From Nesterenkonia cremea (GTDB taxonomy: Bacteria; Actinomycetota; Actinomycetes; Actinomycetales; Micrococcaceae), in contig NZ_BMIS01000002.1 in the NCBI RefSeq assembly GCF_014642675.1, forward strand, positions 1-64,000: a stretch of DNA of 64,000 bases, in the 5' to 3' direction. Below are positions 16,675-25,644 of this stretch, one piece after another (positions within the stretch are counted from its first letter, which is position 1; every line of letters begins with the position of its first letter). The notes beneath the pieces are model-generated. The model did no database searches. It saw only the letters and a list, made by a program, of their open reading frames with translations, and was not told where the DNA came from. Position numbers and translations under genes: made by a program.

Positions 16675-18108
16675 ATGTCCTCCGATTCCCAACGCGCCTC
16701 CGTGGAGACGCACATCCAGCGGCTGACCGACGTCCTGGGTGCCGCGATCAGCAGCCGCGCCGTCGAGACCGTCCAGCTCGCCACCAGCGGGCTGGTGGGC
16801 CGACTGGCCGCTGAGACCGTCACTGCCCCCATCCCGCTGCCCGGGTTCGACAACTCGCAGATGGACGGGTTCGCTGTGCGGATCCACGACATCACCCCCG
16901 ACGACGCCGGCCGGGCCACGCTGCCGCTGGTCGGTGCCGTCGCCGCCGGCTCCGACCACGCCGAGCTCCCACCCGGTGCCGCCATGGCGGTGATGACCGG
17001 TGCCCCCATCCCAGAGGGCGCGGATCTGGTCATCCCGGTGGAGAAGACCACAGCAGGCTCCTTCGATCACATGGAGCTGCCCGAGGAGCCCGAAGCCGCT
17101 CCGGAGGCCCCGCACCACCGCAAGCACCGCTTCTTCGGCTATAAGGCGCCGCTGCTGCTGAGCACTGAGCTCTACCAGACCGAACCGGCCGAATCGCCCC
17201 TGGAGGCCGGCACCAGCGTGGAGTTCCTCGGACTGACCCCGGCTGACCTGGAGCCCGGGAGGTTCATCCGTCGGGCCGGCTCCGACATCGCCGTGGGGGA
17301 CACCCTGCTGGAGCCGGGCATGGTGCTCACCCCCGCCCGGCTGGGCGTGCTGGCCGCCTGCGGATTCACTGAGGTGCCGCTGCTCAGCCGCACCAAGGCC
17401 CTGGTGCTCAGCACCGGAGATGAGGTCCGCACCCCGGGCTCCGACCTGCGGCCCGGCCAGCTCTATGACGCGAACTCATCGCTGATCGCCGCCACTCTGG
17501 AGACGTTCGGCTGTGTGGCTGAGACCGCCCGGGTGGGCACCGATGACCCCAGCTGGTTCATGGAGAACCTGGAGGCGCTGGTGGCACTGCACCACCCGCA
17601 TGTCATCGTCACCGCCGGCGGCATCAGCAAGGGCGCCTATGAGGTGGTCCGCCAGGCCCTGGGCGGCCGCGGTGTGGAGTTCGGCTCCGTGGCCCAGCAG
17701 CCCGGCGGCCCGCAGGGCTGGGGCCTGATCCATGTGGAGAGCCCGGGGCGCGAGGACCCGCCGGTGGCCGTGATCGCACTGCCCGGGAACCCGGTCAGCT
17801 GCGCGGTCAGCCTGGAGACCTTGGTCCGGCCTGCGCTGGCCTCCATGGGTCCGGTGTGCCCGCCGCAGCGCCGCGTCTCTGTGAAGCTGACCGAGCAGCT
17901 CAGTTCGCCTGCGGGCCTGCGGCAGTTCCGTCGCGTCCGGTTCACCGGCGAGGATGAGGTGGAGACTGTGGGCGGACCGAGTTCACACCTGCTGGGACAC
18001 CTGGCGCAGGCCGATGCCCTGCTGGAGATCCTCGAGGAGGACACAGACCTGCCTTCCGGCACCGTCCGCGAGGCCATCCTGCTGACCGAAAGGAGGGCTC
18101 ATGGCTGA
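16675..18108 (+). CDS. moeA: Molybdopterin molybdotransferase MoeA
   Basis: MoeA inserts molybdate into adenylylated molybdopterin. The 477-residue protein shows the family's [10 protein letters not shown] near 60-70, [16 protein letters not shown] near 104-120, STGDEV near 246, [11 protein letters not shown] near 308 and ALPGNPVS near 366. It is about 60 residues longer than usual owing to an insert at roughly 132-185 that is Pro/Glu-rich and carries HHRKHR. Leaderless start at ATG 16675, 7 nt after TAGACT. It overlaps moaC by 8 bp, so moeA-moaC-mog-moaE are translationally coupled. Confidence 0.95.
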   Translation: MSSDSQRASVETHIQRLTDVLGAAISSRAVETVQLATSGLVGRLAAETVTAPIPLPGFDNSQMDGFAVRIHDITPDDAGRATLPLVGAVAAGSDHAELPPGAAMAVMTGAPIPEGADLVIPVEKTTAGSFDHMELPEEPEAAPEAPHHRKHRFFGYKAPLLLSTELYQTEPAESPLEAGTSVEFLGLTPADLEPGRFIRRAGSDIAVGDTLLEPGMVLTPARLGVLAACGFTEVPLLSRTKALVLSTGDEVRTPGSDLRPGQLYDANSSLIAATLETFGCVAETARVGTDDPSWFMENLEALVALHHPHVIVTAGGISKGAYEVVRQALGGRGVEFGSVAQQPGGPQGWGLIHVESPGREDPPVAVIALPGNPVSCAVSLETLVRPALASMGPVCPPQRRVSVKLTEQLSSPAGLRQFRRVRFTGEDEVETVGGPSSHLLGHLAQADALLEILEEDTDLPSGTVREAILLTERRAHG

Positions 18109-18592
18109 GACCTCACATCTGACCCACGTCCGCTCCGACGGCAGCGCCCATATGGTGGACGTCTCCGCCAAGGAGGTCACCTCCCGCACCGCTCGGGCCC
18201 AGGCCGTGGTCACCACCACCGAAGAGGTGGTCAGCCTGCTCGGCCAGGACGGCCTGCCCAAGGGCGACGCCCTGGCCACCGCCCGGATCGCCGGGATCAT
18301 GGCCGCGAAGAAGACACCCGAGCTGGTGCCGCTGTGCCACCCCCTTCCGGTGGCCAAGGTGACCGTGGACTTCCAACTCCAAGTCCCCGACGCCGCCAGC
18401 GTGCTGATCACCACTGAGGTCAAGACCACCTCCCGCACCGGTGTTGAGATCGAGGCGCTCACCGCCGCCTCCGTAGCCGCACTGACCCTCTATGACATGA
18501 TCAAAGCCGTAGACAAGTCTGCCGTGATCAGCGACCAGAAGGTCCTGGCCAAGAGCGGCGGAGCCAGTGGGGAGTGGAGCCGCGATGACTGA
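18101..18592 (+). CDS. moaC: Cyclic pyranopterin monophosphate synthase MoaC
   Basis: A 163-residue MoaC, which turns 3',8-cyclo-GTP into cyclic pyranopterin monophosphate. The signature [15 protein letters not shown] is near 69-83, and the later catalytic region [20 protein letters not shown] and DKSAVI is intact. ATG 18101 lies inside the last codons of moeA (8-bp overlap), preceded by AAAGGAGG in the moeA coding sequence, a strong ribosome binding site. It overlaps the next gene by 8 bp. Confidence 0.95.
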   Translation: MAETSHLTHVRSDGSAHMVDVSAKEVTSRTARAQAVVTTTEEVVSLLGQDGLPKGDALATARIAGIMAAKKTPELVPLCHPLPVAKVTVDFQLQVPDAASVLITTEVKTTSRTGVEIEALTAASVAALTLYDMIKAVDKSAVISDQKVLAKSGGASGEWSRDD

Positions 18593-19151
18593 GCAGGGTA
18601 TGAGCGAGAGTGGCATGACTGAGACTCCGGAGAGTACTGACCGGATCATCGCCCCGGTGATCGTCTCCACCCGGGCCGCCACCGGTGCCCGTGAGGACGA
18701 ATCCGTTCCGGTGATCGCCGAGTTCGCCGAGTCCATCGGCTTCGGCTGCCGGCCCTCAGTGATCATCCCCGACGGCGAGGGTGTCCTCGCCGCACTCTCT
18801 GAGCTGCTGGTCCAGGTGGCTCCCGCGGTCATCATCACCTCCGGCGGAACCGGGCTGACCCCGGATGACCTCACCCCGGAGTACACCAAGCCGCTGCTGG
18901 ACAAGGAGGTCCCCGGGATCATGGAGGCGGTGCGCGCCCACGGGAGGGAGAACACTGCGCTGGCCGCATTGAGCCGCGGAGTCGCCGGCGTGGCCGAAGG
19001 CACCGTGATCGTGAACCTGCCCGGTTCCCCGAAGGCAGTCCGCGAAGGCATGGAGGTCCTGGTGGAGCTGCTCCCGCATCTGTGCGACCAGGTGGCCGAC
19101 ATCCGCAAGCACGATGTCTGGGGCGGAGACGGCCGCAGGAGCGCTGAGTGA
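18585..19151 (+). CDS. mog: MogA/MoaB-family molybdopterin adenylyltransferase
   Basis: A 188-residue MogA/MoaB-type protein that activates molybdopterin with ATP before MoeA acts. The signature [14 protein letters not shown] and the adjacent [13 protein letters not shown] segment are clear. The start at ATG 18585 overlaps the end of moaC by 8 bp; the frame is open to 18567 but offers no better start. MoaB and MogA cannot be separated reliably by eye; the position in the operon favours the adenylyltransferase role. Confidence 0.85.
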   Translation: MTEQGMSESGMTETPESTDRIIAPVIVSTRAATGAREDESVPVIAEFAESIGFGCRPSVIIPDGEGVLAALSELLVQVAPAVIITSGGTGLTPDDLTPEYTKPLLDKEVPGIMEAVRAHGRENTALAALSRGVAGVAEGTVIVNLPGSPKAVREGMEVLVELLPHLCDQVADIRKHDVWGGDGRRSAE

Positions 19152-19648
19152 CCGGGATGTCAGAGGCTTCAGGTGATGCGCCGCTGAACCGTGAAGGACT
19201 CTCCGGCGGCCACTCCCAGGACAGCGCAGAGGACCGCGTGGTCGCCGCTTTTCTGAGCGAGGAGACCCTGGACCCGGCCCGTGCGGAGGCCGAGGCCTGG
19301 TCGCAGCGGGCGGGCGCCGTCGTCGTCTTCTCCGGGATCGTGCGCAACCACGACGCCGGCCAGCCGGTGCAGAAGCTGAACTACACCGCCCATCCCAGTG
19401 CGGAGCGGCGGCTGCAGGAGGTCGCCCTGGAGCTGGCCTCCCGGTATGAGAGTATCCGCCTCTGGGTGGGCCACCGTGTTGGTGCCCTGGAGATCGGCGA
19501 CCACGCCCTGGTGGCCGCCGTGGCCTCCGGGCATCGGCAGGAGGCCTTCGCCGCCTGCGCAGAACTGGTGGAAGAGATCAAAGCCGAAGTGCCGATCTGG
19601 AAGGAGCAGTTCTTCGCCGACGGCACTCGAGAATGGGTGGGACTATAG
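19148..19648 (+). CDS. moaE: Molybdopterin synthase catalytic subunit MoaE
   Basis: A 166-residue MoaE, the large subunit of molybdopterin synthase, which adds two sulfurs from MoaD thiocarboxylate to the pyranopterin. Family segments VVFSGIVRNHD, YTAHPSAERRL, GHRVGALEIGD and the C-terminal VPIWKEQFFADGTREWVG are present, including the catalytic Lys of PIWKEQ. The N-terminal 25 residues are a non-conserved extension. GTG 19148 overlaps the mog stop (GTGA). Confidence 0.92.
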   Translation: MTGMSEASGDAPLNREGLSGGHSQDSAEDRVVAAFLSEETLDPARAEAEAWSQRAGAVVVFSGIVRNHDAGQPVQKLNYTAHPSAERRLQEVALELASRYESIRLWVGHRVGALEIGDHALVAAVASGHRQEAFAACAELVEEIKAEVPIWKEQFFADGTREWVGL

Positions 19649-21502
19649 ATGCACCACATGCACGCCGAGGACCAGACCACGCGCCCCACGCTTGAGGGGC
19701 GGTTCGGGATGTCAGCCTCCACCCACTGGTTGGCCACGGCGGCCGCCCAGTCTGTGCTGGAGCGCGGCGGCAACGCCTTCGACGCCTCCGTGGCCGGAGC
19801 CTTCGTGCTGCATGTGGTGGAGCCCCACCTCAACGGACCTGCCGGCGATATGACCGGCGTCTTCGCCGCTGCGGAGGAACCCCAGCCGCAGATCCTGATG
19901 GGTCAGGGTCCCGCACCGGCCGGGGCCAGCCTGGAGCATTACCGCAGCCTGGGCCTGGAGAAGGTGCCAGGAGCCGGTGGCCTGGCCGCGGCGGTGCCTG
20001 GAGCCGTGGATGCCTGGCTGGTGCTGCTGAAGGACCGTGGCACCTGGGAACTCGAGGACGTGCTCAGCTATGCCATCGACCTGGCCGAGAACGGCTATCC
20101 TGCGCTGTCGCGCATGTGCTCGCTGATCGAAGGCGTCAGCGAGCTCTTCACCCAGCACTGGCCCAGCTCCGCCGCGCTGTGGATGCCCGGGGGAGAGGTG
20201 CCGCAGCCCGGCCGCCTGCTTGTCAACACGGAGTACGCTGCGGTGCTGCGCGGTCTCATCCGTGCGGGGGAGCCGCAGGGTGGCGAGGACGGTCTGGTCG
20301 ACCGGGTCGCGCGGATCGAGGCGGCCCGCCGCGAATGGAAGACCGGTGAGGTGGCGCAGCGTTCGGCCGAGTTCATCGCCCAGGCCCACCGGCATTCCGA
20401 CGGCGGCGACTACGCCGGTGTGATCACCGCCGAGGACTTCGCAGCCTTCGACGCCGGCTACGAGGCCGCGGTGACCGTGGAGTTCCGCGGGCACACCATC
20501 GCCAAGACCGGTGCCTGGGGTCAGGGGCCGGTGCTGCTGCAGGCGCTGAAGATTCTGGAAGGCTTCTCCGACGATCAGCTCGATCCCGGTACGGAGGCCG
20601 GCGCCCACCGGATCCTGGAGGCGCTGAAGCTGGCCCTGGCCGACCGGGACACCTACTACGGCGAGGCCGCTGCTGGCAGCGGCGTGCTGGAGCATCTGCT
20701 CAGCGAGGACTATGCCGCCCAGCGCCGGGCGCTGATCACCGAGGAGGCCTCCCACGAGTTCCGCCCCGGCCAGATCCCTGGCGTCCGGGCCGTCTGGCCG
20801 CCGCTGCACCAGGAGGATCCGACCGCGGCCGGTGCCGGCGGAGCAGGGGAGCCCACCGTGAGCAGGCCGGCGTCGGCGTCGTCGTCCTCTGCTGCGGAGC
20901 AGGCGGCCGAGCGCCGCGGCGACACCTGCCACATCGACGTGGTGGACCGCTGGGGGAACATGATCTCCGCGACGCCCTCGGGCGGCTGGCTGCAGTCCTC
21001 GCCGGCGGTTCCGGGACTGGGCTTCTGCCTGGGCACGCGGCTGCAGATGAACTGGCTGGACCCGAAGTCGCCCTCGGCGCTGAAGCCCGGGACGCGGCCG
21101 CGGACCACGCTGACTCCCACGCTGGTGCTCAAAGACGGCCAGCCGACCATCGCCCTGGGCACGCCCGGAGGTGACCAGCAGGATCAGTGGCAGCTGCCGA
21201 TGCTGCTGCGCATGCTGATCGGCGGGCACACTCCGCAGCAGGCCATCGATGCGCCCACGCTGCACACCACCTCCAGGGCGGGATCCTTCTGGCCGCGCAC
21301 CTGGGAGCCGGGCGGGGCCGTGGTGGAGGACCGTCTGGGCGAGGCGCTGATCAGTGGGCTGGAGCGCCGCGGGCACAAGGTGACCCGCGCCGGAGACTGG
21401 TCGCTGGGCCGGCTCTCCTGTGTGACCCGTGACCCGCAGACCGGCCGGCTCCAGGCCGCGGCCAACCCGCGCGGGGCCCAGGGCTACGCCGCCGGCCGCT
21501 GA
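19649..21502 (+). CDS. Gamma-glutamyltransferase-family protein
   Basis: A 617-residue N-terminal nucleophile hydrolase of the gamma-glutamyltransferase family. These precursors cut themselves before a threonine that becomes the catalytic residue; here it is probably T426 in GDTCHIDVVD, just after a Ser/Ala-rich linker, with PSGGW near 448 as the later active-site loop. No signal peptide is seen, unlike many GGTs, so a cytosolic amidohydrolase or acylase role is equally possible. ATG 19649 follows the moaE stop with no gap, so the gene is coupled to the molybdenum cofactor operon. No molybdoenzyme in the window explains this link. Confidence 0.8.
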   Translation: MHHMHAEDQTTRPTLEGRFGMSASTHWLATAAAQSVLERGGNAFDASVAGAFVLHVVEPHLNGPAGDMTGVFAAAEEPQPQILMGQGPAPAGASLEHYRSLGLEKVPGAGGLAAAVPGAVDAWLVLLKDRGTWELEDVLSYAIDLAENGYPALSRMCSLIEGVSELFTQHWPSSAALWMPGGEVPQPGRLLVNTEYAAVLRGLIRAGEPQGGEDGLVDRVARIEAARREWKTGEVAQRSAEFIAQAHRHSDGGDYAGVITAEDFAAFDAGYEAAVTVEFRGHTIAKTGAWGQGPVLLQALKILEGFSDDQLDPGTEAGAHRILEALKLALADRDTYYGEAAAGSGVLEHLLSEDYAAQRRALITEEASHEFRPGQIPGVRAVWPPLHQEDPTAAGAGGAGEPTVSRPASASSSSAAEQAAERRGDTCHIDVVDRWGNMISATPSGGWLQSSPAVPGLGFCLGTRLQMNWLDPKSPSALKPGTRPRTTLTPTLVLKDGQPTIALGTPGGDQQDQWQLPMLLRMLIGGHTPQQAIDAPTLHTTSRAGSFWPRTWEPGGAVVEDRLGEALISGLERRGHKVTRAGDWSLGRLSCVTRDPQTGRLQAAANPRGAQGYAAGR

Positions 21503-21521
21503 AGTCTCCTTCTCTTCCTGC

Positions 21522-21594
21522 CGAATTGCGTACCCCGTTGTCGACAATCGGGTACGCGATCCCCGTATTCACCACATTCCGGTACGCGATTCGG
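21522..21594. repeat. Intergenic palindromic repeat, copy 1 of 3
   Basis: About 73 bp with three related arms: ATTGCGTACCCCGTTG, then CAATCGGGTACGCGAT in opposite orientation, then CCGGTACGCGATTC in opposite orientation. It shares its core and the segment GTATTCACCACA with the copy at 28269-28341. It lies downstream of the GGT-family gene and upstream of the GntR operon. Confidence 0.8.
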
Positions 21595-21698
21595 GAGATT
21601 CCGTCGATTCCAGCGGCGACGCAGCCTCTGTAGCCCGGATGTAGCGATCCCGATACCTCGGGGCAACACTGAGAAACCACGGCGAAACACGCGCTCCA

Positions 21699-21720
21699 TA
21701 GCGTCGTAGCCATGTATACA
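21699..21720 (+). promoter_or_regulatory. Leaderless promoter and GntR-type operator at the start of the TTT/ABC operon regulator
   Basis: TAGCGT (21699-21704) lies 7 nt before ATG 21712, so transcription probably starts at the start codon. The palindrome TGTATACA (21713-21720) begins one base into that codon. GTATAC is the usual core of operators for FadR-type GntR proteins, so the regulator may bind at its own transcription start. Confidence 0.5.
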
Positions 21721-22473
21721 GATGTGTCGACAGGGGCGAATACGGCCGCAGCGTCCGTGGTCGGCTCCGCCCGGGGGCAGGCCACCGGCTCGGCCTCGGA
21801 TACCGTCTACGCCGCACTGCGCGATGACCTGCGCGCCGGCACGGTCTACCCCTGGGACCGACTGACCGAGAAGACGGTGGCCGCCCACTTCAAGGTCTCC
21901 CGGACGCCGGTGCGCGAGAGCATCGCTCGGCTCGTGGCCGAAGGTCTGCTCCAGCGCCACCACGACGGCTTCGGCCTGGTCTTCCCGGATCCGGAGACCC
22001 TCGGCGGGCTCTATGAGGCGCGCCTGGCCCTGGAGCTGCAGGGCATCCGCCGCGTCGCCGAGGGCACCGCCGACTACGACCAGCAGACCCTGGACGAGCT
22101 CACCCGCGAGTGGGAGGCGCTGCAGGACCACCCGCCGGAGGCCAGCCCCCGGTTGGTGGCCGAGGACGAGAAGTTCCACAGCCGCCTGCTCGGCGCCGCC
22201 GGGGAGCCCGCGCTGGTCGCCGTCCTGGGCCACGTCAACGACCGCATCCGCGCCCTGCGCATGTACGGCTACATCACCAGCGATCGGCTGGCCAGCGCCA
22301 CAGCTGAGCATCTGGAGATCCTGCGGCTGCTGCACGGGCAGGACTATGACCAGGCGCAGACCGTGCTCACTCAGCACATCAACACCTCCCGGAACGCCGC
22401 ACGGTCCCGGGCCCTGCACGACAACCCCGCCAGCGGCTTCCTGCGCCAGTCGCCCTATCTGGGCGGACCATGA
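21712..22473 (+). CDS. GntR-family regulator, FadR (FCD) type
   Basis: A 253-residue regulator with an N-terminal winged helix (VYAALRDDLRAGTVYPWDRL, then KVSRTPVRESIARLVAEGLL) and a C-terminal FCD ligand domain. The FCD metal ligands are probable at EDEKFHSRLL and the later AEHLEIL histidine. The first 28 residues are a non-conserved Ala/Gly/Ser-rich leader. It is the first gene of a same-strand run that continues into the TTT and ABC transporters, with a 99-bp gap to the next gene, and likely senses the transported organic acid. Confidence 0.9.
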   Translation: MYTDVSTGANTAAASVVGSARGQATGSASDTVYAALRDDLRAGTVYPWDRLTEKTVAAHFKVSRTPVRESIARLVAEGLLQRHHDGFGLVFPDPETLGGLYEARLALELQGIRRVAEGTADYDQQTLDELTREWEALQDHPPEASPRLVAEDEKFHSRLLGAAGEPALVAVLGHVNDRIRALRMYGYITSDRLASATAEHLEILRLLHGQDYDQAQTVLTQHINTSRNAARSRALHDNPASGFLRQSPYLGGP

Positions 22474-22474
22474 G

Positions 22475-22531
22475 CGCACCCAGTCCGACGCCGGCACCCA
22501 GCCCGACGCCGACGGCCCGGCACCCAGCCCA
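22475..22531. repeat. Short C-rich direct repeats
   Basis: GCACCCAGTCCGACGCCG (22475-22492) is repeated with one change at 22494-22511 and partly again at 22520-22531. They fill most of the gap between the GntR gene and tctC and may affect expression of the transporter genes. Confidence 0.6.
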
Positions 22532-22572
22532 CCAGCCCCTTTCCCACACTGCTCCATCGAGGAGGAGAACCC

Positions 22573-23571
22573 ATGCCGAAGACCGGACCGCTGAGCGCGC
22601 TGACCCTGGCGGCCGCGCTGGTCGCCCTGTCCGCCTGCGCCGAGGGGGACGTGGAGGTCACCGCACAGGATGACTTCCCGAACACCGGTATCGAGATGGT
22701 CATCCCGTATCCGCCCGGCGGCGGCTCCGATGAGCTGTTCCGGATGATGGCCCGCCACGCCTCCGAGGAGCTGGGCGTGGAGATCACGCCCACCAATGTG
22801 GACGGTGCCACCGCCACGGTGGGCTCCCGCCAGGTGCTGGACTCCACGCCGGACGGCTACACCATCCTGGCCTCCCACCAGGTGATCTCCGGGGCGTATC
22901 ACAACGAGATCGTCGACTATGGCTTCGAGTCCTTCGAACCCATCGCCCTGGGCACGGTGACCCCTCATCTGCCCTCCATCAGCACGGAGTTCGCTCAAGA
23001 GCACGGGATCGAGGACCTCCAGGACTTTCTGGATCACGTGGAGGCCAACCCCGATGACGTCAACTGGGGCTTCACCACCGGTTCTGAGGATCACTACAGC
23101 ATCGCCGCGATCCTCGACGGTGCCGGGTTGGACCCGGGCAGCCTGAACTACGTCAACTATGACGGCACCGGACCGCAGTACGCCGGCGTCGTCGCCGGAG
23201 AGATCCAGGGGATGACCGGTGACTACGCCTCCGCACAGGGCTATATCGAGGACGGCAGCCTCATGCCGCTGGGCATCGTGGCTGAGGACCGCGACGACAA
23301 CCTGCCCGAGCTGCTCACGGTGGAGGAACAAGGTGTGGACCACACGCTGACCGTGGACCGCGGCTTCTTCGCCCCGGAGGGGACGCCTGAGGAGCACATC
23401 GAGGTCATCGCCGAGGCCTTCGAGGCCGCCATCAACAGCCCTGACTTCCAGGAAGAGGTGGAGGCGGCCGGCTCCTACGCCCATTTCCTGGGTCCGGAGG
23501 AGTACCAGGATCATCTCGATGACCTCGACGAGGCCATGGCCAGCCTCGCCGATGAGATGCAGGAGTTCTGA
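22573..23571 (+). CDS. Tripartite tricarboxylate transporter substrate-binding lipoprotein (TctC/Bug family)
   Basis: A 332-residue extracytoplasmic binding protein of the Bug/TctC family. The signal peptide ends in the lipobox LSAC (Cys22), so it is lipid-anchored outside the membrane. Family markers are VIPYPPGGGSDELFR near 43-57, LASHQVISG in place of the usual AS..T loop, and the C-terminal PEEYQDHL. The mature protein is very acidic. GAGGAGAA precedes ATG 22573. It delivers a carboxylate ligand to the TctB/TctA pair that follows 2 bp downstream; the ligand is unknown. Confidence 0.9.
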   Translation: MPKTGPLSALTLAAALVALSACAEGDVEVTAQDDFPNTGIEMVIPYPPGGGSDELFRMMARHASEELGVEITPTNVDGATATVGSRQVLDSTPDGYTILASHQVISGAYHNEIVDYGFESFEPIALGTVTPHLPSISTEFAQEHGIEDLQDFLDHVEANPDDVNWGFTTGSEDHYSIAAILDGAGLDPGSLNYVNYDGTGPQYAGVVAGEIQGMTGDYASAQGYIEDGSLMPLGIVAEDRDDNLPELLTVEEQGVDHTLTVDRGFFAPEGTPEEHIEVIAEAFEAAINSPDFQEEVEAAGSYAHFLGPEEYQDHLDDLDEAMASLADEMQEF

Positions 23572-23573
23572 GC

Positions 23574-24026
23574 ATGGCTGATCGCGTCTTCGCCGTCGGG
23601 CTGATGGTGCTCGTGGCCGCCTTCTGGCGGGAGACCGCCGAGCTCGCCGGGGCCTCCGGAGGCTCTCCGGTGGGACCGGCCTTCGTGCCGCGCGTCGTCC
23701 TGGCCCTGATCTTCGGACTGTCCGTGCTGCTGCTGGTCCAGAGCGTCCTGCAGGCCGAGAAGGCCGTGCGGATGACCGGCATCAGTGACTTTCTGAAGCT
23801 GCACTGGCGTGTCCCTGTGCTGCTGGCCGGATTCGGAGTCTATGTGGCGCTGATGGAGGGTATCGGCTTCACCTGGGCCTCGGTGGCCTTTCTGTTGGGC
23901 TCCTTCGCGCTGCTGATCCGGGAGTACTCACGGGGGATCCTCATCGCCTCCGCCGTCATCGCTGTGGGCCTGCCGTTCGGCCTGGAGTGGCTGTTCGAAT
24001 CCGCTCTGAACACGTTCCTGCCCTAG
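23574..24026 (+). CDS. TctB-family small membrane subunit of the tripartite tricarboxylate transporter
   Basis: A 150-residue protein with four predicted membrane helices, the usual TctB layout: helix 1 at 4-20, a periplasmic loop with GGSPVGPAFVPR, and the paired C-terminal helices FLLGSFALLI and ILIASAVIAVGLPFG. TctB is the small subunit, poorly conserved in sequence. It sits between tctC (2-bp gap) and tctA (13-bp gap). Identification rests on size, topology and position. Confidence 0.85.
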   Translation: MADRVFAVGLMVLVAAFWRETAELAGASGGSPVGPAFVPRVVLALIFGLSVLLLVQSVLQAEKAVRMTGISDFLKLHWRVPVLLAGFGVYVALMEGIGFTWASVAFLLGSFALLIREYSRGILIASAVIAVGLPFGLEWLFESALNTFLP

Positions 24027-24039
24027 GGGAGAGGAAGAC

Positions 24040-25629
24040 ATGGACCTCGTACACATCCTCGACGCCGCCGGAGAGATCCTGGCGCCGATGACGCTGCTGA
24101 GCATCATGCTCGGCGTGTTCTTCGGCATCATCGCCGGCTCCATCCCCGGGTTCACCTTCACCATGGCCCTGGTGCTGGCCTTCCCGTTCACCTTCGCCAT
24201 GGGGCCCATCCCGGGGCTGGCGCTGATGGTGGGCATCTATATCGGCGGACTCTCCGGAGGCCTGATCGCCGGAACGTTGTTGGGCATCCCCGGCACGCCG
24301 TCCTCGGTGGTGACCATCTTCGACGGCTATCCGATGACCAAGAACGGGGAGCCGGCCCGAGCCCTGGGCATCGGCATCGGAGCTTCGGTGATCGGCACCA
24401 TCCTGGGCGCGATCGTGCTGTTCCTGCTCGGTCCGCTGATCGGCCGGCTGACGTTGAACTTCGGGCCCTGGGAGATCTTCTCCCTGGTGCTCTTCGCGCT
24501 GACCCTGGTGGCCGGACTCTCCGGCGATCACCTGGTCAAGGGCCTGATCTCCGGGCTGCTGGGTGTGCTGATCGCGATGATCGGGGTGGCGCCCACCGGC
24601 CAGCTGCGCTTCAACTTCGAGAACCCGCAGCTGCACGGCGGCCTGGACGCCATTCCGGTGCTGATCGGGCTCTTCGCGGTCTCCCAGCTGCTGATCAACG
24701 TGGAGGAGTCGCGGGTGGACACCCGCGGCACCGGCTCAGTGCATAAGATACGGCTGCCCGTGCCGCGCGTGCTGAGAGACCTCTGGCGGGAGAAGGTCAA
24801 CGTGGGCCGCTCCTCCATGATCGGCACCTTTGTGGGCACCCTGCCCGCGGCCGGGGCGGAGTCGGCCAACTTCATCAGCTACGACCGCGCGCAGAAGGCA
24901 GAGAAGAAGGAACCGGAGCGCTACGGCAAGGGCCACCCGGGCGGCATAGTCGCCTCCGAGGCCTCCAACAGTTCCGTGGCCGGCGGCGCGTTCATCCCCA
25001 CCATCTCGCTGGGCATCCCCGGCGATGTGGCTCAGGCGATCATGATGGGCGCGCTGATCCTGCACGGGATCGCACCCGGTCCCGGGCTCTTCGAGCGTGA
25101 GCCGGTGCTGGTGAACTCCGTCTACCTTTCGATCATCGTGGCAGCCGTCGGGGTGCTGATCATCCAGACCCTGCTGCTGCCCTTCTTGGCCCGGGTGACC
25201 CTGGTGCCCAAGGCGGTGCTGGTGCCCAGCGTCCTGGTGATGACCGCCGTCGGCGCCTTCGCCCTGAACAACCGGACCTTCGACATCTGGCTGGTGCTGG
25301 TCTTCGGCGTCATCGGCTACTTCCTGGTGAAGCTGGGCGTGCCGCTGCCGCCGATGATCCTCGGCCTGATCCTGGGCGGAACCATGGAGCAGTCGCTGAT
25401 CCGCGCCCTGCAGATCGACGACCAGGTCTCCGCGTTCATCACCCGCCCGATCTCCGGCATCTTCCTGGCCCTGGCGCTGGCCTCGCTGATCTTCGCGCTC
25501 TGCCGCGGCATCCGCGGCACCCAGCGCCGCCTCCAGGAATCGTCTGATCAGGGCACCCCTGAGCAGGACGACGACGCCGACGGTTCCGAGGCCGAGACCT
25601 CCCATCTGACCGACACCCGCACCACCTGA
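24040..25629 (+). CDS. TctA-family large permease subunit of the tripartite tricarboxylate transporter
   Basis: A 529-residue TctA with about 12 membrane helices. The first conserved repeat GSIPGFTFTMALVLAFPFTF and the second-half GIPGDVAQAIMMGALILHGI mark the duplicated family fold; GTLLGIPGTPSSVVTIFDGYP is also typical. The C-terminal 40 residues are hydrophilic and acidic. GGGGAGAGGA precedes ATG 24040. With the preceding two genes it forms a complete secondary importer driven by an ion gradient. Confidence 0.92.
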   Translation: MDLVHILDAAGEILAPMTLLSIMLGVFFGIIAGSIPGFTFTMALVLAFPFTFAMGPIPGLALMVGIYIGGLSGGLIAGTLLGIPGTPSSVVTIFDGYPMTKNGEPARALGIGIGASVIGTILGAIVLFLLGPLIGRLTLNFGPWEIFSLVLFALTLVAGLSGDHLVKGLISGLLGVLIAMIGVAPTGQLRFNFENPQLHGGLDAIPVLIGLFAVSQLLINVEESRVDTRGTGSVHKIRLPVPRVLRDLWREKVNVGRSSMIGTFVGTLPAAGAESANFISYDRAQKAEKKEPERYGKGHPGGIVASEASNSSVAGGAFIPTISLGIPGDVAQAIMMGALILHGIAPGPGLFEREPVLVNSVYLSIIVAAVGVLIIQTLLLPFLARVTLVPKAVLVPSVLVMTAVGAFALNNRTFDIWLVLVFGVIGYFLVKLGVPLPPMILGLILGGTMEQSLIRALQIDDQVSAFITRPISGIFLALALASLIFALCRGIRGTQRRLQESSDQGTPEQDDDADGSEAETSHLTDTRTT

Positions 25630-25644
25630 GAAGAGGAGAACCTT

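Noticed and set aside
19712..21547. 611-codon minus-strand ORF opposite the GGT-family gene
   Set aside because: Shadow frame; composition rich in Arg, Gly and Gln with no recognisable domain, while the plus strand encodes a complete GGT fold.
21484..23514. 676-codon minus-strand ORF across the GntR and tctC genes
   Set aside because: It crosses two genes and an intergenic repeat, has no domain and no start signal.
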